Origin: Alkalihalophilus pseudofirmus OF4
Lineage (GTDB): Bacteria; Bacillota; Bacilli; Bacillales; Bacillaceae_D
Reading direction: 5' to 3'
Length of the DNA: 64,000 bases
Assembly: GCF_000005825.2 (NCBI RefSeq)
Contig: NC_013791.2
Location: forward strand, 1,054,001-1,118,000
Position 1 is the stretch's first letter. The number at the start of each line of letters is the position of its first letter. A program made the position numbers and the translations under genes. This document shows positions 48,106 through 56,518 of the stretch, in pieces. The notes under the pieces are model-generated. The model ran no database searches, was not told where the DNA came from, and worked only from the letters and a program-made list of their open reading frames with translations.

Positions 48106-48834
48106 ATGAATCGATCTTTAGCATTTTTCAACGCAGCTGCATTGATTGCCGTATTAATCGTAAACTATTTATCTAATGCCCTGCCAATCAACGGTCAAAC
48201 AGCAGGTGAGATATCAGACCGCCTGAACGTAATGTTTACACCGGCTGGATATGTATTCTCCATTTGGGGATTTATTTATTTATTGCTTGTCATTTGGGTA
48301 GGGGCGCAGTTCTTCCCTAAAACGAAAAACAATCCAGTCTATGAAAAAGTGGGATTATGGTTTGTCATCAGCTGTGTATTTAATATAGCTTGGCTGCTGC
48401 TGTTCCATTATGAGTTCTTCAACCTGACGATGGTGGCAATGGCTGCACTTCTTATAAGCTTGATTGTGATCTACATTCGAATGGATGGAGTGAAGGATCC
48501 TTCAAAATTTAGAATTCCTTTTTCTGTCTATCTAGGTTGGGTGTCTGTAGCTACGATTGTTAATGTGGGGATTGTCCTTACGGTTAATAATGTAAGCACA
48601 TTTGGTATTGCACCCGAAGTGTGGACAGCTATTTTATTAGTGGTAGGTACGGCTCTTGCGATCTGGTTTATGACCTATAATAATGATGTGATCTATCCAA
48701 TGGTATTCATCTGGGCGTTTATCGGTATTGCTGTTGAGCGATCTGAATATCTAATCATCGTTTATACAGCATGGGCAATGGTTGGTCTTATTGCAGTACT
48801 AATTATTGTTCAATTCTTTAGAAGAAGAGCTTAA
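48106..48834 (+). CDS. TspO/MBR-related membrane protein
   Basis: 242-aa protein with about seven hydrophobic segments. FTPAGYVFSIWGFIYLLLVIWVG and FNIAWLLLFHYEFF resemble the tryptophan-rich sensory protein/peripheral benzodiazepine receptor group (B. subtilis YtaB type), which bind tetrapyrroles or act in stress. The function here is unknown. ATG at 48106 chosen for GGAGG 10 nt upstream; the frame opens at 48064. Confidence 0.72.
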   Translation: MNRSLAFFNAAALIAVLIVNYLSNALPINGQTAGEISDRLNVMFTPAGYVFSIWGFIYLLLVIWVGAQFFPKTKNNPVYEKVGLWFVISCVFNIAWLLLFHYEFFNLTMVAMAALLISLIVIYIRMDGVKDPSKFRIPFSVYLGWVSVATIVNVGIVLTVNNVSTFGIAPEVWTAILLVVGTALAIWFMTYNNDVIYPMVFIWAFIGIAVERSEYLIIVYTAWAMVGLIAVLIIVQFFRRRA

Positions 48835-48859
48835 TTACTTAACACAATTATATCTTTTG

Positions 48860-48910
48860 AAACTGCACTCTAGTTGTTAGACATCACTAATAATTAGGAG
48901 TGTAGTTTTT
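48860..48910 (+). terminator. Terminator of the TspO-like gene
   Basis: AACTGCACTCTA pairs with TAGGAGTGTAGTT around a long loop, with a T-run. Confidence 0.65.
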
Positions 48911-49059
48911 ATATATAAGGAAGGTGATTCAACCATACATGATTAAATTGCCTTTTTTTTCTATCTATTTCATTTACACTTGAGCTTTAATGCGTTAAAC
49001 TGAATTAAATTTCGTCAAACTAAATGTACCTTTATAAGAGTTAAGAAGAGGTGTTAACA

Positions 49060-50034
49060 TTGAAAGCTATTTTAATTGGACTGCTTGCATCGGTATTCTT
49101 TTCACTTACCTTTATTTTAAACCGATCAATGGAGCTTGAGGGGGGAAGCTGGTATTGGAGCGCATCACTGCGTTTCTTTTTTATGGTGCCTTTTCTGCTC
49201 TTGATTGTGTGGCTGAGAGGAGGCCTGGCTGATTTATTTAAAGAAATGAAAAAGCATCCACGTGAATGGTTTATTTGGAGCTTTTTTGGGTTTGTGGTGT
49301 TTTATGCTCCGATTACGTATGCTGCTGGCTTCGGACCAGGATGGTTAATTGCAGGAACATGGCAAACAACGATTGTAGCGGGACTCCTTTTAGCTCCGCT
49401 ATTCTATGAAACGATCCGGACGACAGACGGGGTTGTACGCAAACGTCAAAAGATATTACTTCATTCTTTATGGCCTTCTGTCATTATATTAGCAGGGGTA
49501 TTTTTTGTTCAGCTTGAACAGAGTTCAGGGGTGTCTGCTCTTATTTTACTAGGAAGCGTTATCCCTGTTGTGATTGCAGCTTTTGCTTATCCTCTTGGTA
49601 ATAGAAAGATGCTTGAGCTCGTTGATGGTTCAATTGACACATTTCAACGGGTACTTGGTATGACATTAATGAGTCTTCCTTGGTGGGTGTTACTCGCCGG
49701 CTATGGCATTATAGCAGAAGGCCTTCCGAGCCAGAGTCAGGTAACGCAGTCATTTATCGTAGCTTTGTCCTCAGGGATTATAGCGACTGTCCTATTTTTC
49801 TTTGCAACCAATCTAGTTAGACATGAGCCGCAAAAATTGGCAGCTGTAGAAGCGACACAGTCCGGTTCAGTTGTTTTTGCTTTTTTAGGCGAGTTATTGT
49901 TACTCGGAGGAGCATTCCCGTCTATAGTTGGGTTATTCGGGTTGCTAACCATTGTCACCGGCATGATTATTCATAGCTTTCATTCAAGAGGAAAACCTAA
50001 GCATGCCAAAACGGCAGCTGCAAAGTCCGTCTAA
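49060..50034 (+). CDS. EmrE/DMT-family membrane transporter
   Basis: 324-aa protein with ten hydrophobic segments in the drug/metabolite transporter arrangement: two halves, with FFSLTFILNRSMELEGGSWYW near the start and AAVEATQSGSVVFAFLGELLLL in the second half. It fits the multidrug resistance efflux transporter family (PF13536-type). Substrate unknown. TTG at 49060 preferred, 6 nt after GAGGTG; the GTG at 49051 overlaps that site. Confidence 0.75.
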   Translation: MKAILIGLLASVFFSLTFILNRSMELEGGSWYWSASLRFFFMVPFLLLIVWLRGGLADLFKEMKKHPREWFIWSFFGFVVFYAPITYAAGFGPGWLIAGTWQTTIVAGLLLAPLFYETIRTTDGVVRKRQKILLHSLWPSVIILAGVFFVQLEQSSGVSALILLGSVIPVVIAAFAYPLGNRKMLELVDGSIDTFQRVLGMTLMSLPWWVLLAGYGIIAEGLPSQSQVTQSFIVALSSGIIATVLFFFATNLVRHEPQKLAAVEATQSGSVVFAFLGELLLLGGAFPSIVGLFGLLTIVTGMIIHSFHSRGKPKHAKTAAAKSV

Positions 50035-50049
50035 TTAGATCCTGTCTTC

Positions 50050-50091
50050 TTTACAACATAACCAGAGTTAGTTATGATACCCCTATAGGTA
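50050..50091 (+). promoter_or_regulatory. Promoter with a CsoR/CstR-like operator
   Basis: TTTACA (50050-50055), 17-nt spacer, TATGAT (50073-50078). The pseudo-palindrome ATACCCCTATAGGTA (50077-50091) starts on the last bases of the -10, a placement suited to repression. ATACC...GGTAT sites with C/G tracts are typical for CsoR-family repressors. Confidence 0.65.
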
Positions 50092-50111
50092 GTTTGAAGG
50101 GTGGTAATAAT

Positions 50112-50789
50112 ATGAATGAGGTATGGTCGGTCGGCCCTTTTATTGTTAGACAATCATGGGTCGCCCTCATCGTCATTGTTTTACTCGGCTATTATTTAGC
50201 TAATCAATTTTTTTATGAGATGATGAATAGTACAAAGAAAGATTCTGAAGTTTTTTGGAATGGTTTTTTTGCCTTTTTTGTTACGTTTCAATTTTCTAAG
50301 TTAATTTTAAATCCTGCAGTGGCAATTGGTGACCCTATCGCCGTATTAGCGACCCCAAGCGGGGCAAATGAATGGATGCTCGCTTGGGTTGTGATGTGTG
50401 TCTATTTATGGTGGAGTACGAAAGAGGATGCTGCACTAAATACAACCGTCTTTATAAAAATAGCAGGTACCTATTTAATCATTGAGACGATGTATTATGC
50501 AGTCTTTCCATTCAATACGATGGAGGGAATAGTTGGTACAAATGTGATCTTGATGGGAATTAATACGTTAGCTCTTTTGTTTATCTATATACAATCCAAA
50601 CGGCAAGAGACGCATACTCGTATGCTAGGCCAGTTCCTCATTTTATTTGGATTGATAAAGGGCCTGCTTTCTTTTTTTATCCCTATAAGAATGCTTGATT
50701 ATTCTGTTCCGAGCTGGTTTTACTTTATGTATTTTATTGCTGGATTAATCATTTTATCAAACGAAACAAAGCGCAAGGAGGTATCCTAA
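50112..50789 (+). CDS. Seven-helix membrane protein, distantly Lgt-like
   Basis: 225-aa protein with seven predicted membrane helices. The N-terminus (VWSVGPFIVRQSWVALIVIV, then LLGYYLA) is reminiscent of prolipoprotein diacylglyceryl transferase (xLGPxxIRWYG...GxxLGY), but the Lgt His-Gly-Gly signature is absent. I do not recognise a family with confidence. The gene is 1 bp from the thioredoxin-like gene, and both follow a CstR-like operator. A role in moving electrons or thiols across the membrane for the partner is an inference. GAAGGGTGG precedes the ATG. Confidence 0.65.
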   Translation: MNEVWSVGPFIVRQSWVALIVIVLLGYYLANQFFYEMMNSTKKDSEVFWNGFFAFFVTFQFSKLILNPAVAIGDPIAVLATPSGANEWMLAWVVMCVYLWWSTKEDAALNTTVFIKIAGTYLIIETMYYAVFPFNTMEGIVGTNVILMGINTLALLFIYIQSKRQETHTRMLGQFLILFGLIKGLLSFFIPIRMLDYSVPSWFYFMYFIAGLIILSNETKRKEVS

Positions 50790-50790
50790 G

Positions 50791-51306
50791 ATGCGTGCCA
50801 AGCTAGTTTTACTTATCATGACAGGGTTCCTTGCATTTGGAGTGTTTGATTCTATAACGAGTGAATCTTCATTAAGCAAAGAGAAAACAGGGGACGGAGG
50901 TTCCGGCTATGCACCAGATTTTACATTAGAAACGTTAACTGGTGACAAGCTTTCTTTATCAGATTTTAGAGGAGAGCCGGTCATGATTAATTTCTGGGCA
51001 ACATGGTGTCCTCCATGCCGAGCTGAGATGCCCGATATGGAGAGGTTTTATCAAGAGACTGATATCATTATCTTAGCAGTCAACCAAACAGGTTCTGAAG
51101 CATCGGTTGCGGGTGTTCAATCATTTACGGACGAATTAAATTTAACCTTCCCGATCCTTTTAGATGAAAAAGGGGAAGCTGCCTCTCTTTATAGTGTCCA
51201 GCCTCTGCCAACGTCTGTGTTCATTAACCGTGACGGCGAAGTCCATCATGTACAGGTTGGTGCGATGAATAAAGAAATGATGGAGCGGGTGTTAGCTGAG
51301 CTTTAG
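50791..51306 (+). CDS. Extracytoplasmic thioredoxin-like protein (TlpA/ResA type)
   Basis: 171-aa protein with an N-terminal signal/anchor (LVLLIMTGFLAFGVFD) and an AhpC/TSA-like thioredoxin fold. Active site FWATWCPPCRAEMPDM, cis-Pro in PLPTSVFI. CPPC-type proteins of this class reduce or shuffle disulfides outside the membrane; B. subtilis ResA, StoA and YneN are relatives. Coupled to the upstream seven-helix protein. Confidence 0.87.
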   Translation: MRAKLVLLIMTGFLAFGVFDSITSESSLSKEKTGDGGSGYAPDFTLETLTGDKLSLSDFRGEPVMINFWATWCPPCRAEMPDMERFYQETDIIILAVNQTGSEASVAGVQSFTDELNLTFPILLDEKGEAASLYSVQPLPTSVFINRDGEVHHVQVGAMNKEMMERVLAEL

Positions 51307-51402
51307 TAAAAATGGGTGTTCGTGTACAATTTTTCTAGAATCGGTTAGAATAGAATATAGAAAGAATACAGCAAAACCTTTAGTTGAAGGGGGTTGGAAT
51401 AG

Positions 51403-51663
51403 ATGGAATACACTCAAGAAATGAAAAATCGCTTAAAAAGAATCGAAGGTCAGGTACGAGGTGTATTACGCCTCATGGAAGAAGGCCAAGATTGTAAATC
51501 AGTGATTACACAAATGTCTGCAACAAAATCAGCAATGGACCGTGCGATGGCATTTGTCATTGCCAAAAACATGCAGCAATGTATCCTTGATCAAGTGGAA
51601 AAAGGTGAAGATGCTGATCAAGTAGTAGAAGAAGCCATTCAACTGTTAGTAAAAAGCAGATAA
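51403..51663 (+). CDS. cstR: CsoR-family regulator, CstR-type (copy 1)
   Basis: 86-aa all-helical DNA-binding regulator. Cys31 and Cys60 are present, and Asn56 replaces the copper-binding His of CsoR (KNMQQC). That pattern fits CstR, the persulfide sensor, rather than a copper sensor. About 84% identical by eye to the copy at 60318. GAAGGGGG precedes the ATG, and its own terminator follows. Its closest candidate operator is 1.3 kb upstream at 50077. Confidence 0.85.
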   Translation: MEYTQEMKNRLKRIEGQVRGVLRLMEEGQDCKSVITQMSATKSAMDRAMAFVIAKNMQQCILDQVEKGEDADQVVEEAIQLLVKSR

Positions 51664-51682
51664 TTAATTCAATACATTAACC

Positions 51683-51714
51683 AACCCCCTTCAGTTGTTA
51701 GAAGGGGGTTTTTA
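51683..51714 (+). terminator. Terminator of cstR copy 1
   Basis: AACCCCCTTC/GAAGGGGGTT stem followed by TTTTT. Confidence 0.88.
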
Positions 51715-51720
51715 AGTTGG

Positions 51721-52311
51721 TTAGGTTTTCTTAAGACCTTCTAAGAGGATAGATAATAAGTAATTTTGTTCTTTTTCCAAATCAAACTTTTCATTCGAAC
51801 ACCAGTCATAAATATTCCCTCTTACTGCTTTTGTCATTTGAGCAGCAAGCACTTCACATGTCATATCATCTCGGATGCTGCCATCTTCTTGCCCTTTTTT
51901 TATAAACTTTTTTACTATATGAAAATAAGGCCTTTTCCTATCTGATACAAAGCTGTTTTGATCAGAACGTAAAACATTCATATAGATTGTTCGAACTGTA
52001 TCTTTTCCAAGCTCATTTTCGAGATAGTGAACTTGGGCTTTATGGAGATTTGAAAGAAACTCTAGAGGAGTGAGCTGTGTTATTTGTTCTTGCTCATAAG
52101 CTATGTAAAAATCATCAATTTCTTTAAACTTTTCTAAAAAGATCTCATACTTTGATGAAAAGTGAGTATAGAAGGCCCCTTTCGAAGTGGCTGATTTTTT
52201 GACGATATCGCTTACTTTTACTTCATCAAATCCTCTTTCAGTAAATAATTCTAAAGCTGCATCTAAGATTTTTTTTCTAGTTAACATGGCTTTTTGCTGG
52301 CGATATTGCAT
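51721..52311 (-). CDS. TetR-family transcriptional regulator
   Basis: 196-aa regulator. N-terminal HTH with ILDAALELFTERGFDEVKVS and SATSKGAFYTHFSSKYEIF; the C-terminal ligand domain is YcdC/FadR-like. Divergent from the thiolase-led operon, so it probably represses it and responds to an acyl-CoA or acid. Matching palindromes at 52388 and 53751 are candidate operators. Confidence 0.9.
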   Translation of the reverse strand: MQYRQQKAMLTRKKILDAALELFTERGFDEVKVSDIVKKSATSKGAFYTHFSSKYEIFLEKFKEIDDFYIAYEQEQITQLTPLEFLSNLHKAQVHYLENELGKDTVRTIYMNVLRSDQNSFVSDRKRPYFHIVKKFIKKGQEDGSIRDDMTCEVLAAQMTKAVRGNIYDWCSNEKFDLEKEQNYLLSILLEGLKKT

Positions 52312-52387
52312 AAGTACTTCACTCTTTCTCTTGAAATTTTCTTAAATAGTTTGACAATTCGGAGAAAAGGATTTAAAATCCCTATTA

Positions 52388-52403
52388 AGAGACCCTGGTC
52401 TGT
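52388..52403. promoter_or_regulatory. Candidate TetR operator 1
   Basis: AGAGACCCTGGTCTGT with the inverted core AGACC-CT-GGTCT, in the divergent region between the regulator and the thiolase gene. It is 13/16 identical to the site at 53751. Confidence 0.55.
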
Positions 52404-52532
52404 TATTGAATGATAATAGATAAGTACATTTAATGACTTTTCATGTATTATTTTATCGTATTCGAAAGGTTTTGCCAAAATGGATTACAATATTGTAAGC
52501 GCTTTAATTGTGTGGGAAGGGTGATTATTTTA

Positions 52533-53735
52533 ATGGAATGTGTGATAGTAGCGGGGAAAAGGTCTGCTTTTGGTAAATTTGGCGGAAGTTTAAAAGATTT
52601 TTCAACCGTTCAATTAAGTCAAGAATTAATGAAAGGGGTGCTTTTAAACCTAGCGATAGCACCCGAAGAAGTTCAAGAAGTTAACTGGGGAGTATGTACA
52701 CAAGCAGAGGCAAAGGAAGTGATTGCACCTATTATTGCCAGACAGGCGCTGCTTAAAGCTGGACTTTCTCCACAAACTATATCACAAACGATTGATCAAG
52801 CTTGTTGTTCAGGGTTAGCAGCGTTAAAACAAAGCTACTATTCAATTAAAAGAGCAGAGAGCGAGGTCGTGTTAGCTGGTGGCGCAGAAGTAATGAGCCG
52901 TACACCGATGGTTGTTCCGGCATTAAGATGGGGAAATAGAATGGGGCATATGACCATTCATGACCCTGCATACGGCATTCGTTATCATGATTTTAACCTC
53001 GTTTCACAAGATGCTGCAGAGGTTGCTTTGGAGTATGGAATTGATAGGAATGAGCAAGATGAATTTGCCTATATGAGCCAATTAAATTGGGAGAGAGCTA
53101 ACTCCCTTGGAAAGTTTAAAGCTGAAATTTATCCACTTGTAATAGAAGGAAGCAAAAAAGAAGTAATCTTTGATATGGATGAAGCCCCAAGACCGGGGAC
53201 GACATTACAAAAATTAGCATCCCTACCGACGGTTTTTGATAGTCCGACAATCACCGCGGGCAATGCACCAGGGCTAAGTGACGGTGCGTGTTCCATGGTG
53301 TTAATGAAGAGGGATACTGCAATGGAGAAAGGTATCACGCCTTTAGCCGAAGTTATGGGAGTTGCTAGTGTTGCAGATGACCCAAGAAATATAGCGACTG
53401 TACCTGGCAGGGCTATACAGAAAGTTCTTAAAGAGGCAAACCTTTCAATAGACACTGTAAAAGTCATAGAAATTAATGAAGCTTTTGCAGCTGTACCTCT
53501 CGTTAGTTCACTAGTCATAGCGGAAGGAGATAAAGAAAAAGCAATGAAAATACGCGAAAAGATGAATGTTAATGGTGGGGCAATTGCTTTAGGCCATCCA
53601 GTAGGAGCTAGCGGTGCTAGGATTGTTCTAACTTTAATGAATGAACTTAAACGTCAAGGGGGAGGGTACGGGGTTGCTAGTATATGTGGTGGACTTGCTC
53701 AAGGAGAAGCTATTTTGATTAAAGTTGATCCATAA
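52533..53735 (+). CDS. Thiolase (acetyl-CoA acetyltransferase)
   Basis: 400-aa thiolase condensing or cleaving short acyl-CoAs. Active-site Cys92 in DQACCSGLAAL, then NEAFA, GHPVGASGARI and the late Cys in ICGGLAQGEA. The ATG at 52533 is preceded by GGAAGGG; the frame opens upstream without a ribosome binding site. First gene of the acyl-CoA operon. Acetoacetyl-CoA is the likeliest substrate but is not proven. Confidence 0.9.
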   Translation: MECVIVAGKRSAFGKFGGSLKDFSTVQLSQELMKGVLLNLAIAPEEVQEVNWGVCTQAEAKEVIAPIIARQALLKAGLSPQTISQTIDQACCSGLAALKQSYYSIKRAESEVVLAGGAEVMSRTPMVVPALRWGNRMGHMTIHDPAYGIRYHDFNLVSQDAAEVALEYGIDRNEQDEFAYMSQLNWERANSLGKFKAEIYPLVIEGSKKEVIFDMDEAPRPGTTLQKLASLPTVFDSPTITAGNAPGLSDGACSMVLMKRDTAMEKGITPLAEVMGVASVADDPRNIATVPGRAIQKVLKEANLSIDTVKVIEINEAFAAVPLVSSLVIAEGDKEKAMKIREKMNVNGGAIALGHPVGASGARIVLTLMNELKRQGGGYGVASICGGLAQGEAILIKVDP

Positions 53736-53750
53736 TTTTTTTGTTCATTT

Positions 53751-53766
53751 AGAGACTATGGTCTCT
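53751..53766. promoter_or_regulatory. Candidate TetR operator 2
   Basis: AGAGACTATGGTCTCT, perfect 6-bp arms with a 4-nt centre, 23 bp before the MaoC gene. It resembles the site at 52388 and may allow a second regulated promoter inside the operon. Confidence 0.55.
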
Positions 53767-53788
53767 TAAATAAAGGGGGGAAGGGATA

Positions 53789-54199
53789 ATGAAGGTTGGA
53801 GATAAGAAGCATTATACTCGGACAATTTCAGAAAGTGATAATTATTTATTTGGAGGAATAATTGGTGATTCTAACCCTTGGCATTTTGATGAAGAGTTCT
53901 GTAAAAAAACAAAATTTGAAACGAGAATTGCCTACGGTATGTTATCATCCTCCTATTTTGCGACCATATTTTCTAAGATGTTTGATAAACCTGTATTATA
54001 TCTAAGCCAAAATATCGAATTTTTAAAGCCGGTAAAATTAAATGATACCGTAACAGCAGAATGCGAGATAAAGCAAATAAATGGTGATAAAGTAACACTT
54101 TTAACCTCTGCGTTTAATCAAGCAGGTGACAAAGTGATATCAGGGGAAGCGAAGTTATTAGTCATTGAAGATATTGAGAATTGGGGGAAAAACAAATGA
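53789..54199 (+). CDS. MaoC-like (R)-specific enoyl-CoA hydratase
   Basis: 136-aa hotdog-fold protein. Hydratase motif [12 protein letters not shown] supplies the catalytic Asp and His. Such enzymes interconvert enoyl-CoA and (R)-3-hydroxyacyl-CoA. AAGGGGGGAAGGG precedes the ATG. Overlaps the following SDR gene by 4 nt. Confidence 0.88.
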   Translation: MKVGDKKHYTRTISESDNYLFGGIIGDSNPWHFDEEFCKKTKFETRIAYGMLSSSYFATIFSKMFDKPVLYLSQNIEFLKPVKLNDTVTAECEIKQINGDKVTLLTSAFNQAGDKVISGEAKLLVIEDIENWGKNK

Positions 54200-54933
54200 A
54201 TGTTGAAGGTAAAATTGCATTTGTCACTGGAGGAGGGAGTGGGATTGGAGCTGCTATCTCACAAAAACTAGACCGCGAAGGCGCTTCTGTTATTATTTTT
54301 GACCTCAACGAAGAAGGAAGACAAGTAGCAGATTCATTACGTAATGATTGTCTGTTTGTACAAGGTAATGTAGCGGATCAAAACGACGTAAAGAATGGGG
54401 TACAGCGTGCACTAGAAAGGTTTGGGCGTATTGATATTCTGATAAATAATGCGGGTATATTTCGAGATCAAAAGCTGACGAAAATGACTGAAGAAGAGTG
54501 GGAAATAGTAATGAACGTTAATCTTAAGGGGGCATTTTTAACTTTAAAAGAAATAAGCCCTTTAATGAAAGAGCAAGGTTACGGAAAGGTCGTTAACATT
54601 TCTTCTGTGTCTCACAAAGGGAATTTTGGTCAAGCGAACTATTCGGCATCAAAAGCAGGGCTCGTCTCACTTACGAATACAGCAGCACTAGAGCTTGCAC
54701 CAGAAGTTACAGTTAATGTAATTGCACCTGGCTCCATTGATACCCCTTTGTTTCAATCCATGGATGAAAAAGGGAAAGAAAAATTTATTAATAAGATCCC
54801 TATGAAGCGAGTAGGTCAACCTGAGGAAATTGCTCAAGCTGTATTATTTTATGCATCAGATGCTTCTAGCTATATTACAGGTACATTGCTAGAAGTAGAT
54901 GGGGGATTGACGACAGGATTAAATTTACGATGA
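54196..54933 (+). CDS. Short-chain dehydrogenase/reductase (FabG-like)
   Basis: 245-aa NAD(P)-dependent [11 protein letters not shown] cofactor motif, NNAG, catalytic Ser in NISSVS and YSASKAG (Tyr-x3-Lys), with the C-terminal EVDGG. Likely a 3-hydroxyacyl(-CoA) or 3-hydroxybutyrate dehydrogenase by context. ATG at 54196 chosen over 54181; it overlaps the maoC stop. Confidence 0.9.
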   Translation: MNVEGKIAFVTGGGSGIGAAISQKLDREGASVIIFDLNEEGRQVADSLRNDCLFVQGNVADQNDVKNGVQRALERFGRIDILINNAGIFRDQKLTKMTEEEWEIVMNVNLKGAFLTLKEISPLMKEQGYGKVVNISSVSHKGNFGQANYSASKAGLVSLTNTAALELAPEVTVNVIAPGSIDTPLFQSMDEKGKEKFINKIPMKRVGQPEEIAQAVLFYASDASSYITGTLLEVDGGLTTGLNLR

Positions 54934-54948
54934 GAGGATGACTGTAAC

Positions 54949-56487
54949 ATGTTTAATATGGATTTTTTAAATGTTGGAATGATGTTAAGGCGTAATGCCA
55001 TCCATTATCCTGACAAATTAGCGGTAGTACATGGTGAGGATAGACTAACTTATAAAGAATTTAACAGAAGAGTCAATCGTTTATCAAATGCCTTATTAAA
55101 AAACGGGTTAACAAAAGGTGACCGTATTGCAATGCTTCTACCTAATAGTTTAGAAATGCTTGAACTGTTTTGGGCCACTGCAAAAATAGGTGTAGTGATC
55201 GTGCCTTTAAATCCAATGGTACGCGGGAAAGATAATGTTTATCAATTAAATGATTGTTGTCCTAAAATGATCGTATTTCATAAAACATATGAACAAGATA
55301 TCGTTTTAATTAAAGATCAACTTGATTACATTGAGTTTTTTATTTCTACATGTGAGCACTCAACTAACTTCACAAACTATCAAGCTTTTATTAAAAGCAG
55401 TCATGACAACGAGCCAAACGTAAGTGTAAGTGAGGAAGATGTGGCGAATATTATGTACTCATCTGGCACGACTGGTTTGCCTAAAGGAATTATTCATACT
55501 CACAAAACGAGAATTATGTACGCTTTTCTATGGGGGATGGAATATGGAGTAACGTATAACAGTAAAGTATTAGCAACAGGAAGTCTGGTTTTTAATGGAT
55601 CTGTAGCTTTTATGTATCCTGCTATATGTGCTGGTGCCACATATATCCTCGAATCTAAATTTGATAAAGACACTGTTATGAATACGATTGAGCGTGAGTC
55701 AGTGACACATACAATGATGGTCCCTACTCAAGTCATTACAACGTTAGATCACCCTGATTATAAGCCGGAGAGATTATCTTCATTACAAGTGTTGCTGACA
55801 TTAGGTTCTCCTCTGCCAAGAAATCGAAAAGAACAGATAGGCGAAGAGCTGCCCGGCAGGTTATTTGAACTATATGGCTTAACAGAAGGTTTTCTCACTA
55901 CGCTGCGTCCCGATTTTGTTCTTGAAAAACCCACATCAGTTGGTCCGCCAATGATTTTTAATGAGTTTAAAATCATTGATGAAAAGGAAGCGGAAGTGCC
56001 CATTGGAGAAGTGGGGGAAATTGTAGGTCGTGGACCAACTTTAATGAGTGGTTATTTAAATAAAGAAGAAGAAACAAATGCCTCCATGCTTGATGATAAA
56101 TGGATCAAAACAGGTGATCTGGGATACACAGATGAGGAAGGATACATTTATCTAGTCGACCGAAAGAAAGACATGATTATTTCTGGGGGAGTCAATGTGT
56201 TCCCTAGAGACATTGAAGAAATTGTTAGTACACATGAGGCGGTTTCTCAAGTCGCTGTTGTAGGGATCCCTGATGAAAAATGGGGTGAAATACCTTTAGC
56301 GCAAGTTGTTCTTAAGGATGGGATAGACATTCAAGAAGAAGAATTAATGCTCTGGGTTAATGATAGGGTTCCTGCAAAGTTCCAAAGATTGAAAGCGTTA
56401 TCAATTGTAGGTGATATGCCAAAAAATGCTTCAGGTAAAATCTTAAAAAGACAAATAAGAGAGCAGTATCAAAAATCCTTAAAATAG
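54949..56487 (+). CDS. AMP-forming acyl-CoA synthetase
   Basis: 512-aa adenylate-forming ligase. P-loop-like MYSSGTTGLPKGI, YGLTEG, TGDLGY, VDRKKDMIISGGVNVFP hinge and the late Lys in ASGKILKRQI. It activates a carboxylic acid as CoA thioester. Operon context suggests a short- or medium-chain hydroxy or keto acid. GAGAGGATGA precedes the ATG. Confidence 0.92.
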   Translation: MFNMDFLNVGMMLRRNAIHYPDKLAVVHGEDRLTYKEFNRRVNRLSNALLKNGLTKGDRIAMLLPNSLEMLELFWATAKIGVVIVPLNPMVRGKDNVYQLNDCCPKMIVFHKTYEQDIVLIKDQLDYIEFFISTCEHSTNFTNYQAFIKSSHDNEPNVSVSEEDVANIMYSSGTTGLPKGIIHTHKTRIMYAFLWGMEYGVTYNSKVLATGSLVFNGSVAFMYPAICAGATYILESKFDKDTVMNTIERESVTHTMMVPTQVITTLDHPDYKPERLSSLQVLLTLGSPLPRNRKEQIGEELPGRLFELYGLTEGFLTTLRPDFVLEKPTSVGPPMIFNEFKIIDEKEAEVPIGEVGEIVGRGPTLMSGYLNKEEETNASMLDDKWIKTGDLGYTDEEGYIYLVDRKKDMIISGGVNVFPRDIEEIVSTHEAVSQVAVVGIPDEKWGEIPLAQVVLKDGIDIQEEELMLWVNDRVPAKFQRLKALSIVGDMPKNASGKILKRQIREQYQKSLK

Positions 56488-56518
56488 TAACCTAGTATAA
56501 GTAGAAGGGAGACATATT

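Noticed and set aside
53129-53518. 129-codon antisense frame in the thiolase gene
   Set aside because: Shadow of the thiolase; no ribosome binding site and no domain.
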